From: Rhizobium ecuadorense
Lineage (GTDB): Bacteria > Pseudomonadota > Alphaproteobacteria > Rhizobiales > Rhizobiaceae
Length of the DNA stretch: 39,929 nucleotides
Assembly (NCBI RefSeq): GCF_001187535.1
Contig: NZ_LFIO01001125.1
Span: 1 to 39,929, forward strand
Direction: 5' to 3'
Part shown: positions 16,029 to 24,658 of the stretch, piece after piece
Layout of the letters: every line of letters begins with the position of its first letter
Position numbering within the stretch: the stretch's first letter is position 1
Notes under the pieces: generated by a model
Database searches by the model: none
Told to the model about the DNA's origin: nothing
The model's input: the letters and a program-made list of their open reading frames with translations, nothing else
Made by a program: the position numbers and the translations under genes

Positions 16029-16439
16029 TCAGGGGGAGGTGGTGCCGGTCGCCGCCTGCTGGGCATGCTGCTCGCAGTTCGGCGTGCAGGACAGCACGGA
16101 GCGTTCGGTCTGCCGGTAAACGCGCACCGTATTGCCCTCATCGATCGACACCAGAATACGCTCGTCGAGGATGGCATTGCCATCGGCATCGAGCAGCACC
16201 AGATTGGTGGTGCCGAAGCTGCGTCCTGTCAGCACGATCGTCTTGGCGTCGGCGACGGTCGCATCGGCGACCTTGGCGTTGCCGACGATGACCTTGCTGA
16301 CGGGGCGGTCGAGCTTCAATACGCGCGCGTGATCCATATAGACGCGCAGCATGTCATCGTCTGCGGCCGCGGAAATTCCCGAAACACCGAAAACGGCGAT
16401 CATGCCGGCAAAGAAAATGGTTTTGCCGCTCGATGACAT
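16029..16439 (-). CDS. Stand-alone pilus-assembly N-domain protein (CpaC N-domain paralogue)
   Basis: A 136-residue exported protein with a signal peptide (about residues 1-25, FFAGMIAVFGVSGISAAADD). One domain of the type found at the N terminus of T2SS/Tad secretins follows: VYMDHARVLKLDRPVSKVIV, GNAKVADATVADAKTIVLTG, then FGTTNLVLLDADGN. The same pattern appears in CpaC of this locus around residues 50-115 (VVVDLPEDAHDILVSDPTMA, then GQTNIFVFGAGG). After it comes a short tail with two cysteines (SCTPNC). It lacks any secretin pore domain, so it may act as an accessory or plug partner of the CpaC ring; that role is inference. The ATG at 16439 has GAGGA four bases upstream. It is divergent from the pilin gene. 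Confidence 0.82.
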   Translation of the reverse strand: MSSSGKTIFFAGMIAVFGVSGISAAADDDMLRVYMDHARVLKLDRPVSKVIVGNAKVADATVADAKTIVLTGRSFGTTNLVLLDADGNAILDERILVSIDEGNTVRVYRQTERSVLSCTPNCEQHAQQAATGTTSP

Positions 16440-16817
16440 TTGGTCCTCTTTCACGATCACAGCGCAATATCCGCATAGAATGGAAAAAAATGGTGAACGA
16501 AGCCTTAAGCCAGTCGTCTTGTTCCGGAATGAGGCGGAATGATCCGATTTGACACGGCCTCTGGAGGCGCACGCGGTGGTTGGAAGTCGAGTGTGTGCTA
16601 TTTGCGGATGAATGCAGCCGATATAGCGGGAATATTGTTAAATATTGAGGTAAGCCTGTAAGAAAATACTTACTCTACAAAGGCATGTTGTCCCGTTCAC
16701 ATCTCGTTAACTCTTTTCCTTAAGTCGATGGAAACGCCCATTCGCTAGGTTGCAGTCATCCGATCAACGGCAACAGTTGGCGGACGTGCTGAACATCAAC
16801 TGGAGTTAGGAGTTACC
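16440..16817. promoter_or_regulatory. Divergent promoter region of the Flp pilin gene
   Basis: No gene is seen in these 378 bases, which separate the minus-strand N-domain gene from the plus-strand pilin. The stretch 16610-16725 is much more AT-rich than its surroundings and holds TTAA motifs: TTGTTAAATATTGAGG, and GTTAACTCTTTTCCTTAAG where the two TTAA halves are nine bases apart rather than the seven of a CtrA box. A small repeat, GTAAG-N6-CTTAC, is also present. A regulated pilin promoter is likely here, but no exact box can be named. Confidence 0.5.
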
Positions 16818-17003
16818 ATGACCAAGCTTTTTAGCCGTTTTCTGAAGGACGAATCCGGCGCGACCGCCATCGAATACGGCCTGATCGCCGCTCTCATTTC
16901 CGTAGCGCTCATCACCGGCGCAACGGCGCTCGGCAACAATATCGGCAATACGTTCACCAACTTGAGCGGCAAGATGAGCAGCGCGGCCACTGCGGCCAAG
17001 TAA
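16818..17003 (+). CDS. pilA: Flp/Fap-type major pilin
   Basis: A 61-residue type IVb Flp pilin. The leader MTKLFSRFLKDESG ends in Gly; cleavage by the CpaA-type prepilin peptidase would give a mature N terminus ATAIEYGLIAALISVALI. This has the Glu at +5 and adjacent Tyr typical of Flp pilins, followed by one hydrophobic helix and a short Ser/Ala-rich tail (SGKMSSAATAAK). It forms the pilus filament used for surface attachment. GGAGTTAGGAGT lies just before the ATG. A terminator follows 65 bases after the stop, so a short abundant message is expected. Equivalent to ctpA of Agrobacterium. Confidence 0.95.
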   Translation: MTKLFSRFLKDESGATAIEYGLIAALISVALITGATALGNNIGNTFTNLSGKMSSAATAAK

Positions 17004-17067
17004 GATAAGCGTTCTCAGCGGCGTCGAATAATGCCGGCCAAATTCACTTTGGCCGATATATCGAGCG

Positions 17068-17098
17068 GGCTCACAGGCTGAACGGCCGTGAGCCTTTT
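17068..17098 (+). terminator. Intrinsic terminator after the pilin gene
   Basis: GGCTCAC (17068-17074) pairs with GTGAGCC (17088-17094), with an inner GGC/GCC pairing, followed by TTTTCG. It lies between pilA and cpaA and would separate the pilin message from the assembly genes, allowing partial readthrough. Confidence 0.75.
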
Positions 17099-17125
17099 CG
17101 CATCAAGTCGGGATCGGGTATACGC

Positions 17126-17638
17126 ATGATCGCAGCTGCAGTCTTCGTGATACTGCCACTCTGCCTGGCCATGGCGGCCTTCTCGGATCTGTTCACCATG
17201 ACGATTCCGAACCGCGTTTCCCTGATCCTCATCGCCTCCTTTTTCGTCCTCGCGCCGCTGTCCGGCCTTGGCTTGCAAGCGATCGGCATGCATCTTGCCG
17301 CTGGCGCCATTGTCTTTACCGCCTGCTTCGCTCTTTTTGCCTTCAATGTGATGGGCGGCGGCGACGCCAAGCTGTTGAGCGCCACCGCGCTCTGGTTCGG
17401 CTTGAACGAATCCCTTCTTTTCCTGATGACCGATGTTGCTATCATCGGTGGCTTGATCACCTTGCTGATCCTGCTGGTGAGAGCGCAATCGAACACGATC
17501 CTCGCCATCGGCCTGCCGGTGCCGAATTCGGTCCTGCTCGCCAAGAAGATCCCCTATGGCATCGCCATCGCGATCGGCGGCTTCATGGCCTTCCCTTCCT
17601 CGCCGGTCTTCCTCGCCGCGCTGGAAAGCCTGAAATAA
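17126..17638 (+). CDS. cpaA: Prepilin peptidase CpaA
   Basis: Type IV prepilin (aspartic) peptidase of the short CpaA/TadV kind, 170 residues with about five to six membrane segments and no N-methylase domain. The two catalytic aspartates are in AAFSDLFTMTIPNRV (about residue 21) and in MGGGDAKLLSA (about residue 77, the GxGD motif). It cleaves the leaders of the Flp pilin and the TadE-like minor pilins encoded nearby. It follows the pilA terminator and ends about 110 bases before cpaB, with a CtrA-type box in that gap. Confidence 0.94.
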   Translation: MIAAAVFVILPLCLAMAAFSDLFTMTIPNRVSLILIASFFVLAPLSGLGLQAIGMHLAAGAIVFTACFALFAFNVMGGGDAKLLSATALWFGLNESLLFLMTDVAIIGGLITLLILLVRAQSNTILAIGLPVPNSVLLAKKIPYGIAIAIGGFMAFPSSPVFLAALESLK

Positions 17639-17645
17639 CGGCATT

Positions 17646-17661
17646 TTAAATGCCCGTTAAC
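17646..17661 (+). promoter_or_regulatory. Perfect CtrA-type box before cpaB
   Basis: The sequence TTAA-ATGCCCG-TTAAC (17646-17661) is an exact match to the alphaproteobacterial CtrA consensus TTAA-N7-TTAAC. It lies 88 bases upstream of the cpaB ATG and 8 bases after the cpaA stop, in a locally AT-rich stretch that runs to about 17700. CtrA is the cell-cycle regulator that controls pilA and cpa genes in Caulobacter; action here is inferred from the site alone. Confidence 0.7.
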
Positions 17662-17748
17662 TTAAAATGTAAGCGTTCCATTAACCATAATTATACCAAT
17701 TGCTGAGCATTCTGCGGGGCGAACATATCGTGCCCTGAGGAATGATCG

Positions 17749-18564
17749 ATGAAACCGGCCCGCCTTATAATCCTAGCTGTCGCCCTGGTGGCAGCCGGCC
17801 TCGCCGGCTTCCTGGCGATGCAAATGGCGGGCAGTGGCGGTGTCGTCACCCAGGTTCAGTCGGTCATCGAGAAGGAACCGACCGTCAACATCCTCGTCTC
17901 CAACGCCAATCTGGCGGTCGGCGAAAGGCTGGACGAGAAGTCGGTGCATTGGATGCCCTGGCCGCAGGGCGGTGTTGTCCCGGGCCTGATCACCGAAGCC
18001 GACAAGCCGGACGCGATCAAGGATCTGCAGGGTGCCGTCGTGCGCCTGCCGATCTTCGAAGGCGAACCGATCCGGCCGGAAAAGGTCGCCGATTCCAATA
18101 GCCGCATCCTTTCCTCGCTGCTGCCGGCCGGCAAACGCGCTGTCGCGACTGAGATATCGGTGGCGACGGGCGCCGGTGGTTTCATCCTGCCGAACGATCG
18201 CGTCGACGTCATCATGGTTCGGAAGGGCACCGAGGCCAACAAGCTCATCACCGAAACCGTGCTGAGCAATGTCCGTGTCCTCGCCATCGACCAGCAGATT
18301 CAGGAAAAGGACGACGGCTCGAAATCAGTTGTGGGAACGACTGCGACGCTCGAGCTCACGCCGGATCAGACGAAGGTTCTCGCCGTCGCCCAGCAGATGG
18401 CGGACCGGCTGTCGTTGGCGCTGCGTTCGGTCGCCGATGCGCAGGAGCAGGATACCAGCGCCGCCGACTATCTGCTGAGCGGCGACAACGGCAGTGCGAT
18501 CATCCAGGTCATCAAATCGGGCGCCATCGTTACCGATGCCGGCGCAGCGCCGAAGGCGGAGTAA
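17749..18564 (+). CDS. cpaB: Flp pilus assembly protein CpaB
   Basis: A 271-residue inner-membrane-anchored periplasmic protein of the CpaB/RcpC family. An N-terminal hydrophobic segment (LIILAVALVAAGLAGFLAMQ) is followed by a SAF/beta-clip-like domain at about residues 45-110 (ILVSNANLAVGERLDEKSV, then LQGAVVRLPIFEGEPI). The RcpC domain comes next (KRAVATEISVATGAGGFILPNDRVDVIMVR) and the tail ends in the usual Thr/Asp-rich stretch. CpaB is thought to work with the secretin and may hold pilus-modifying or peptidoglycan contacts. GAGG lies eight bases before the ATG. It is probably the first gene of the cpaB-tadC message driven from the CtrA-box promoter region. Confidence 0.94.
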   Translation: MKPARLIILAVALVAAGLAGFLAMQMAGSGGVVTQVQSVIEKEPTVNILVSNANLAVGERLDEKSVHWMPWPQGGVVPGLITEADKPDAIKDLQGAVVRLPIFEGEPIRPEKVADSNSRILSSLLPAGKRAVATEISVATGAGGFILPNDRVDVIMVRKGTEANKLITETVLSNVRVLAIDQQIQEKDDGSKSVVGTTATLELTPDQTKVLAVAQQMADRLSLALRSVADAQEQDTSAADYLLSGDNGSAIIQVIKSGAIVTDAGAAPKAE

Positions 18565-18576
18565 GAGGACGTGCAA

Positions 18577-20076
18577 ATGGGCAATTCAAAGCGGCGCGCC
18601 GGGATTCTCCTGACAGGTTGCCTCTCGCTGGCAGTCGGCGTCTCCGGTATTGCGCCGGCCTCTTTCGCGCCGCTCCTAGGCTCAGGCGAGGCGCGTGCCG
18701 AGTCCGAAAACCTGGTCCGCATCTCGCAGACTGGCCGCGATGCCCACCGCCGGCTGAAGCTCGGGCTGAACAAGGCCGTCGTCGTCGATCTGCCCGAAGA
18801 TGCGCATGATATCCTCGTATCCGATCCGACCATGGCCGATGCCGTCACCCGCACCTCGCGGCGCATCTATTTGTTCGGCAAGAAGGTCGGCCAGACGAAT
18901 ATTTTCGTTTTCGGCGCCGGCGGGCAGGAGATCGTGAATCTCGACATCGAGATCGAGCGCGACGTGTCCGGCCTCGAAGTCAATCTCCGCCGCTTCATTC
19001 CAGATTCCAACATCAACGTCGAAATCGTCTCCGACAACATTGTGCTGACCGGCACCGTGCGCACACCACAGGATGCCACGCAGGCCGCCGATCTGGCGCA
19101 GGTCTTCCTGAAGGGCGGCGAAGCGACGACCAGAACCGAGACGGCATCCGGCACCGGCGGCGACAGTTCGGTGGCGCTCTTTGCCGAAGGCCGTCAATCC
19201 TCGCAGGTCGTCAACCTGCTGCAGATCGAAGGCGAAGACCAGGTCACCCTCAAGGTGACGATCGCCGAGGTCCGCCGCGAGGTGCTGAAGCAACTCGGCT
19301 TCGACAATCTGGTTTCCAATTCCTCAGGCATGACGGTCGCCCAGCTCGGTAGCCCCAGCGCCGACAGCGCCACATCCGTCGTTGGCGGCGGCCTAGCGGC
19401 GCTCTTCAAGAGCTCGATTGGAAAATACGACATTTCCACCTACCTCAACGCGCTGGAGCAGGCCAAGGTCGTCAAGACGCTTGCCGAGCCGACGCTGACG
19501 GCGATATCGGGCCAGGCCGCGACCTTCAATTCCGGCGGCCAACAGCTGTATTCGACGACCGACAGCGACGGCAACGTCACCGTCGTGCCGTTCAACTACG
19601 GTATCAACCTCGCCTTCAAGCCAGTCGTGCTCTCATCGGGACGCATCAGCCTTGAGATCAAGACCAATGTCTCCGAACCGGTCGCCGGCAGCGGCAACGC
19701 CACATATCAGCGCCGTTCGGCGGAAACCTCGGTGGAACTGCCCTCGGGCGGCTCGATCGCGCTGGCCGGCCTGATCCGCGACAACGTCTCGCAGACGATG
19801 GGCGGCACACCCGGTGTTTCCAAAATCCCGCTGCTCGGCACGCTCTTCCGCCAGAAGGGTTTCGAGCGTCAGGAAACCGAGCTCGTCATCATCGCGACGC
19901 CCTATCTGGTGCGTCCGGTGGCGCGCAATCAGCTCAATCGGCCTGACGATAATTTCAGCCCCGAAAACGACGGTGCAACCTTCTTCCTCAACCGTGTCAA
20001 CAAGGTCTATGGCCGCCGCGAGGCGCCCGTGGCCGATGCGCAGTTCCATGGCTCGATCGGGTTCATCTACAAATGA
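18577..20076 (+). CDS. cpaC: Outer-membrane secretin CpaC
   Basis: Secretin of the Tad/RcpA-CpaC group, 499 residues, forming the ring through which the Flp pilus leaves. After a long signal peptide the pilus N-domain (KAVVVDLPEDAHDILVSDPT) and a BON-like segment (NVEIVSDNIVLTGTVRTPQD) occupy about residues 50-200. Then LLQIEGEDQVTLKVTIAEVRR leads into the secretin domain with VVKTLAEPTLTAISGQAATF, the VPFNYGINLAFKPVVL strands, and the terminal motif IPLLGTLFRQKGFERQETELVIIATPYLVRP. ATG 18577 is preferred to the GTG at 18571 because GAGGA is seven bases before the ATG and only one before the GTG. The stop overlaps a possible early start of cpaD. Confidence 0.95.
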   Translation: MGNSKRRAGILLTGCLSLAVGVSGIAPASFAPLLGSGEARAESENLVRISQTGRDAHRRLKLGLNKAVVVDLPEDAHDILVSDPTMADAVTRTSRRIYLFGKKVGQTNIFVFGAGGQEIVNLDIEIERDVSGLEVNLRRFIPDSNINVEIVSDNIVLTGTVRTPQDATQAADLAQVFLKGGEATTRTETASGTGGDSSVALFAEGRQSSQVVNLLQIEGEDQVTLKVTIAEVRREVLKQLGFDNLVSNSSGMTVAQLGSPSADSATSVVGGGLAALFKSSIGKYDISTYLNALEQAKVVKTLAEPTLTAISGQAATFNSGGQQLYSTTDSDGNVTVVPFNYGINLAFKPVVLSSGRISLEIKTNVSEPVAGSGNATYQRRSAETSVELPSGGSIALAGLIRDNVSQTMGGTPGVSKIPLLGTLFRQKGFERQETELVIIATPYLVRPVARNQLNRPDDNFSPENDGATFFLNRVNKVYGRREAPVADAQFHGSIGFIYK

Positions 20077-20120
20077 GCGGGGCAGGAACGGCAGCAATGG
20101 AAGAGAACAGAGATCAGGCG

Positions 20121-20831
20121 ATGACCCATATCAATTCGACGACACCCCGCCTCGGAATCTCGAAGGCGCTGCTGGCCGCGGCCGGCGTTTCGGCGGTGAT
20201 CCTTTCTGGATGCGCCGGTCCGCACGACCAGCTGACAACAGGCGGCATTCCCGACGACTATCGCGCCCGCCACCCGATCATTGTGACCGAAGCGGAGCAG
20301 ACGGTCGATATACCCGTCGCTTCCACCGATCGCCGCCTGACCATTGCCCAGCGTGACCTCATCCGCGGTTTTGCCGCAAACTACATCGCCCGCGCCTCGG
20401 GTCCGGTTTACGTGCTGTCGCCGCAAGGTTCGCCGAATTCGGCGGCGGCCTATCAGCTGCGCAATCAGGTCCGGGCCGAGCTGGCTTCGAGGGGAATCGC
20501 AAGCTCGAAAATCGTCAACACCTCCTATGCCGCGGTCGGCCCCGGCGATGCGGCGCCGATCCGGCTGAGCTTTACCGGCACCACCGCGATCACCACCCAA
20601 TGCGGCCAGTGGCCGAAGGACATCTCGAACGATTTCACCAACCAGAATTACTATAATTTCGGCTGCGCCTCGCAGAACAACCTCGCCGCCCAGATCGCCA
20701 ATCCGGAAGATCTGGTGGCGCCTCGCGGCATGACGCCGATCGACGCGCAGCGGCGCAACAATGCGATTCAGGAATATCGCACGACGACATCGACGATCGA
20801 AGAGGTCGCCGGCAGCGACAGCAGCTTCTGA
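20121..20831 (+). CDS. cpaD: Pilus assembly lipoprotein CpaD
   Basis: Lipoprotein of the CpaD family, which assists secretin assembly at the outer membrane. From ATG 20121 the protein has 236 residues and the signal peptide ends in the lipobox LSGC with the acylated cysteine at residue 31. The body shows LTTGGIPDDYRARHPIIVTE and RDLIRGFAANYIARASGPVYVLSP, both typical. A C-terminal part with FGCASQNNLAAQIANPEDLVAP is also present. Earlier in-frame ATGs at 20097 and at 20073 (overlapping the cpaC stop as ATGA) are possible. They would place acidic residues before the signal peptide, so the later start is preferred with moderate certainty; translational coupling would argue for the first. Confidence 0.9.
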   Translation: MTHINSTTPRLGISKALLAAAGVSAVILSGCAGPHDQLTTGGIPDDYRARHPIIVTEAEQTVDIPVASTDRRLTIAQRDLIRGFAANYIARASGPVYVLSPQGSPNSAAAYQLRNQVRAELASRGIASSKIVNTSYAAVGPGDAAPIRLSFTGTTAITTQCGQWPKDISNDFTNQNYYNFGCASQNNLAAQIANPEDLVAPRGMTPIDAQRRNNAIQEYRTTTSTIEEVAGSDSSF

Positions 20832-20845
20832 GACGGGACGGGACG

Positions 20846-22123
20846 ATGAGCGCGATCGAATACGAAATCAAAAATCCGAGCGAGCTTCGCCACGCCGAGG
20901 AGGCGGTGCGCATGGCGGATCTGGAAAATATGCGGCCGCTGCCGCGCATTTCCGTGCATGCTTTTTGCGAGAGCGAAGCGCTGCAGCAGGTCATGGAACG
21001 CTGCGCCAATGACCGGCGTATGGCGAAGGTCAGCATGCGCATCACCAGCGGCGGCATCGCCGCTGCCGCCAATATGTTCTCAGGCGCCCCGACGCCGAAC
21101 CTGATCATCCTGGAGACCAAGGCTAATTCCGGGAGCCTGCTCGGCGAACTGGCGCCGCTCGCCGCCGTCTGCGATCCGACGACCAAGGTCGTGATCGTCG
21201 GCTATTACAATGATATCGGGCTCTATCGCGAACTCATCCGCAACGGTATTTCCGAATATATGGTCCAGCCCGTCGCGATGCCCGATATCCTGGCGTCGAT
21301 GGCCTCGATCTTCGTCGATCCCGAAGCCGAGCCGCTCGGCCGCAGCATCGCCTTTATCGGCTCGAAGGGCGGCACCGGCGCTTCGACCATCGCGCATAAT
21401 TGCGCCTTCGGCATTTCCAATCTCTTCTCCACCGAGACGATCCTGGCCGATCTCGACCTGCCCTATGGCACGGCGAACATCGACTTCGATCAGGACCCGG
21501 CGCTCGGCATCGCCGAAGCGGTCTTTGCGCCCGATCGTCTCGACGAGGTCTTCCTCGACCGCCTGCTGACGAAATGCTCCGCGCATCTTTCCCTGCTTGC
21601 GGCACCTTCGCTGCTCGACCGCGCCTATGATTTCGATGGCCAGGCTTTCCAGCCGGTGCTCGATGTCCTGCAGCGCAGCGCGCCCGTGACTGTGCTCGAT
21701 GTTCCCCATGCATGGTCGGAATGGACACGCTCGGTGCTGTCGAGCGTCGACGAAGTGGTCATCACCGCCGTTCCCGATCTCGCCAACCTGCGCAATGCCA
21801 AAAACATGCTGGATGCGTTGCGCAAGATGCGGCCGAACGACAAGCCGCCGCATCTCGTCCTCAATCAGGTCGGCATGCCGAAGCGCCCGGAGATTTCACC
21901 CTCGGATTTTTGTGAGCCGCTTGAGATTGATCCGATCGCGATCATCCCCTTCGACATCAATCTTTTCGGCAACGCCGCCAATAGCGGCCGGATGATCTCG
22001 GAAGTCGACCCGAAATCGCCGACGGCGGAGACCTTTTCGCAGATATCGCACATCGTCACCGGCCGTGTCGCGATCAGGAAGGCGAAGAAGGGCGGCCTGC
22101 TGGGCCTCCTGAAGCGTAAGTAG
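20846..22123 (+). CDS. cpaE: Pilus assembly/localisation ATPase CpaE
   Basis: A 425-residue MinD/ParA-like ATPase of the Tad system (TadZ/CpaE). The N-terminal part (about 75-160) folds like a receiver domain but without a clear phospho-acceptor (LIILETKANSGSLLGELAPL, then VVIVGYYNDIGLYRELIRNG). The ATPase domain has the deviant Walker A GSKGGTGAST at 172-181 followed by ADLDLPYGTANIDF. A C-terminal amphipathic basic tail, RKAKKGGLLGLLKRK, may hold it on the membrane. It marks the site of pilus assembly, at a pole in Caulobacter. It begins 14 bases after cpaD with a GGGACGGGACG leader. Confidence 0.94.
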   Translation: MSAIEYEIKNPSELRHAEEAVRMADLENMRPLPRISVHAFCESEALQQVMERCANDRRMAKVSMRITSGGIAAAANMFSGAPTPNLIILETKANSGSLLGELAPLAAVCDPTTKVVIVGYYNDIGLYRELIRNGISEYMVQPVAMPDILASMASIFVDPEAEPLGRSIAFIGSKGGTGASTIAHNCAFGISNLFSTETILADLDLPYGTANIDFDQDPALGIAEAVFAPDRLDEVFLDRLLTKCSAHLSLLAAPSLLDRAYDFDGQAFQPVLDVLQRSAPVTVLDVPHAWSEWTRSVLSSVDEVVITAVPDLANLRNAKNMLDALRKMRPNDKPPHLVLNQVGMPKRPEISPSDFCEPLEIDPIAIIPFDINLFGNAANSGRMISEVDPKSPTAETFSQISHIVTGRVAIRKAKKGGLLGLLKRK

Positions 22124-22154
22124 CAAGCAGAACAAGCAGATTGGATTAAGCGGC

Positions 22155-23630
22155 ATGTTTGGAAAACGCGGAAATGAAGGTTCCGGAAAGGTCGGAGGGA
22201 CGATTGCTCCCCCGCCGCCGGCTCCGGCTGCCGCCCCTGCGGCCTCTTCTCCCTCCGTTCTGGTCGAACCGTCGCGCGAGCCCGCACGCCAGCAGGTGAC
22301 ACCGCCGCCGATGCAGACGCCGCAGCGCAAGCGCCCTGTTCGCACCGATGAATATTACGACACCAAGGCGCAGGTCTTTTCCGCGCTGATCGATACGATC
22401 GATCTCTCCCAGCTTTCCAAGCTCGACGGCGAAAGCGCGCGCGAGGAAATCCGTGACATCGTCAACGACATCATCACCATCAAGAACTTTGCGATGTCGA
22501 TCTCCGAGCAGGAAGAACTGCTCGAGGATATCTGCAACGACGTCCTCGGTTACGGTCCACTGGAGCCGTTGCTGGCGCGTGACGATATCGCCGACATCAT
22601 GGTCAACGGCGCCGGCCAGACTTTCATCGAAGTCGGCGGCAAGACGATCGAATCGGAGATCCGCTTTCGCGACAATGCGCAGCTTCTCTCGATCTGCCAG
22701 CGCATCGTCAGCCAGGTCGGCCGCCGCGTCGACGAATCGAGCCCGATCTGCGACGCCCGTCTGCCGGATGGCTCGCGCGTCAACGTCATCGCGCCGCCTC
22801 TGTCGATCGACGGACCGGCGCTCACCATCCGCAAATTTAAGAAGGACAAGCTGACGCTCGATCAGCTCGTTCGTTTCGGTGCGATCACGGCTGAGGGTGC
22901 GACCGTGCTGCAGATCATCGGCCGCGTGCGCTGCAACGTTGTCATTTCGGGCGGCACCGGCTCGGGCAAGACGACGCTGCTGAACTGCCTCACAAACTAT
23001 ATCGACAGGGACGAACGCGTCATCACCTGCGAGGATACGGCAGAACTGCAGCTGCAGCAGCCGCATGTCGTGCGTTTGGAAACACGCCCGCCGAATATCG
23101 AAGGCGAAGGCGAGATTACCATGCGCGATCTCGTCAAGAACTGCCTGCGTATGCGCCCCGAGCGCATCATCGTCGGCGAAGTGCGCGGACCTGAGGTTTT
23201 CGACCTGCTGCAGGCGATGAACACCGGTCACGACGGCTCGATGGGCACCATCCACGCCAACACACCGCGCGAATGCCTGAGCCGTATCGAATCGATGATC
23301 GCCATGGGTGGCTTCACCCTGCCGGCAAAGACGGTGCGCGAGATCATCTCTAGCTCGGTTGATGTGATCGTCCAGGCGGCGCGCCTTCGCGACGGTTCGC
23401 GCCGCATCACCCAGATCACCGAGGTGATCGGCATGGAAGGTGACGTCATCATCACCCAGGACCTGATGCGTTACGAGATCGAAGGCGAGGATGCCGGCGG
23501 CCGCCTGATCGGCCGGCACATGTCGACCGGCGTCGGCAAGCCGCATTTCTGGGATCGCGCCCGCTACTTCAACGAGGAAAAGCGTCTTGCCGCTGCCCTC
23601 GACGCGATGGAAGCGAAAACGAAGGATTAG
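22155..23630 (+). CDS. cpaF: Tad pilus assembly/retraction ATPase CpaF
   Basis: Secretion ATPase of the GspE/PilB superfamily, CpaF/TadA branch, 491 residues. A proline/alanine-rich N-terminal stretch (about 17-60) is followed by the N-domain (DICNDVLGYGPLEPLLARDD). Walker A GGTGSGKTT lies at 266-274, the Asp box at ERVITCEDTAELQL, Walker B at RPERIIVGEVRGPE, and the His box at TGHDGSMGTIHANT. It forms a cytoplasmic hexamer that powers pilus extension and, in the Tad system, also retraction. It starts 31 bases after cpaE with a weak ribosome-binding site. The long antisense frame across it is a shadow. Confidence 0.96.
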   Translation: MFGKRGNEGSGKVGGTIAPPPPAPAAAPAASSPSVLVEPSREPARQQVTPPPMQTPQRKRPVRTDEYYDTKAQVFSALIDTIDLSQLSKLDGESAREEIRDIVNDIITIKNFAMSISEQEELLEDICNDVLGYGPLEPLLARDDIADIMVNGAGQTFIEVGGKTIESEIRFRDNAQLLSICQRIVSQVGRRVDESSPICDARLPDGSRVNVIAPPLSIDGPALTIRKFKKDKLTLDQLVRFGAITAEGATVLQIIGRVRCNVVISGGTGSGKTTLLNCLTNYIDRDERVITCEDTAELQLQQPHVVRLETRPPNIEGEGEITMRDLVKNCLRMRPERIIVGEVRGPEVFDLLQAMNTGHDGSMGTIHANTPRECLSRIESMIAMGGFTLPAKTVREIISSSVDVIVQAARLRDGSRRITQITEVIGMEGDVIITQDLMRYEIEGEDAGGRLIGRHMSTGVGKPHFWDRARYFNEEKRLAAALDAMEAKTKD

Positions 23631-23635
23631 GCGAG

Positions 23636-24643
23636 ATGTTCGGGTTCGATCCGATAGTGCTGGCAATCGTCGTCCTCGCCGCCGTCTCCGCGGCGGCAGT
23701 CGCCTATGCCCTGATGTATTCCCGGATCGAGGCCGACAAGAAATCGGCAAGCCGCATCGACCGCGTCAAGTCGGCCGAAAGCGACCGGGTCAAGGTCAAG
23801 GCTGCCCGCGACCGGGTGCAGGAAATGTCGAAGCGCCGGAAATCGGTGCAGGACAATCTCAAGGATCTGGAAAAGCGCCAGCACGAAAAAACCAAGAAGA
23901 CCCTGACGATGAAATCCCGCCTGGTGCAGGCCGGCCTGACTTTCACGGTCGGGAAATTCTATCTCTTCAGCGCCATCTTCGCCTGCGTGCTGCTGCTCAT
24001 GGCTTTCATCGTCGGTGTATCGTTGATGGTGATGTTCGGGATCGCCGTCGTCGCCGGTCTCGGCCTGCCGCGCTGGATCGTCGGCTTCCTGATCAAGCGC
24101 CGCCAGAACAAGTTCCTCAACGAACTTCCCAATGCGCTTGACGTCATCACCCGCTCGATCAAATCAGGCCTGCCGCTCAACGATGCGATCCGTCTTATCG
24201 CCACCGAAGGCACCGAGCCGGTCAAGAGCGAGTTCCGGCGGGTGATCGAGGCACAGCAGGTGGGCCTCAGCATCCCCGATGCCTGCGCCCGCATGACGAC
24301 CCACATGCCGCTCCAGGAAGTCAGCTTCTTCGCCATCGTCATCGCCATCCAGTCACAGGCCGGCGGCAATCTGTCGGAAGCGATCGGCAACCTTTCCAAG
24401 GTGATACGCGAGCGCCGCAAGATGAAGGCCAAGGTCTCGGCGCTGTCGATGGAAGCCAAGGCGTCGGCGGTCATCATCGGCGCGCTGCCCTTCATCGTCG
24501 CGACCCTCGTCTATCTGACGTCGCCGAGCTACATGATGATCCTTTTCACCGATCCGCGCGGCCACCTCATCATGGGTGTCTCGGCGATCTGGATGTCGAT
24601 CGGCATCTTCGTCATGCGCAACATGGTCAATTTTGACATTTAG
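23636..24643 (+). CDS. tadB: Tad inner-membrane platform protein TadB
   Basis: A 335-residue type II secretion F-domain protein, the first of the pair that forms the inner-membrane platform for the CpaF ATPase. One N-terminal membrane segment (VLAIVVLAAVSAAAVAYALM) is followed by a highly charged helical stretch (about 30-95, many Lys, Arg and Asp residues), likely coiled coil. Two central segments, the F domain (RSIKSGLPLNDAIRLIATEG, then VIAIQSQAGGNLSEAIGNLS) and two terminal segments complete it. It begins five bases after cpaF. Equivalent to ctpH of Agrobacterium or cpaG of Caulobacter naming. Confidence 0.93.
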   Translation: MFGFDPIVLAIVVLAAVSAAAVAYALMYSRIEADKKSASRIDRVKSAESDRVKVKAARDRVQEMSKRRKSVQDNLKDLEKRQHEKTKKTLTMKSRLVQAGLTFTVGKFYLFSAIFACVLLLMAFIVGVSLMVMFGIAVVAGLGLPRWIVGFLIKRRQNKFLNELPNALDVITRSIKSGLPLNDAIRLIATEGTEPVKSEFRRVIEAQQVGLSIPDACARMTTHMPLQEVSFFAIVIAIQSQAGGNLSEAIGNLSKVIRERRKMKAKVSALSMEAKASAVIIGALPFIVATLVYLTSPSYMMILFTDPRGHLIMGVSAIWMSIGIFVMRNMVNFDI

Positions 24644-24658
24644 CCGGAAGGACGCACC

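Noticed and set aside
16622..16725. CtrA boxes in the pilin promoter region
   Set aside because: The TTAA pairs there are spaced by eight or nine bases instead of seven, so only half-sites can be claimed.
22146..23750. Antisense 534-codon frame over cpaF
   Set aside because: The plus-strand gene has every CpaF motif; the antisense product is a His/Asp/Arg-rich shadow.
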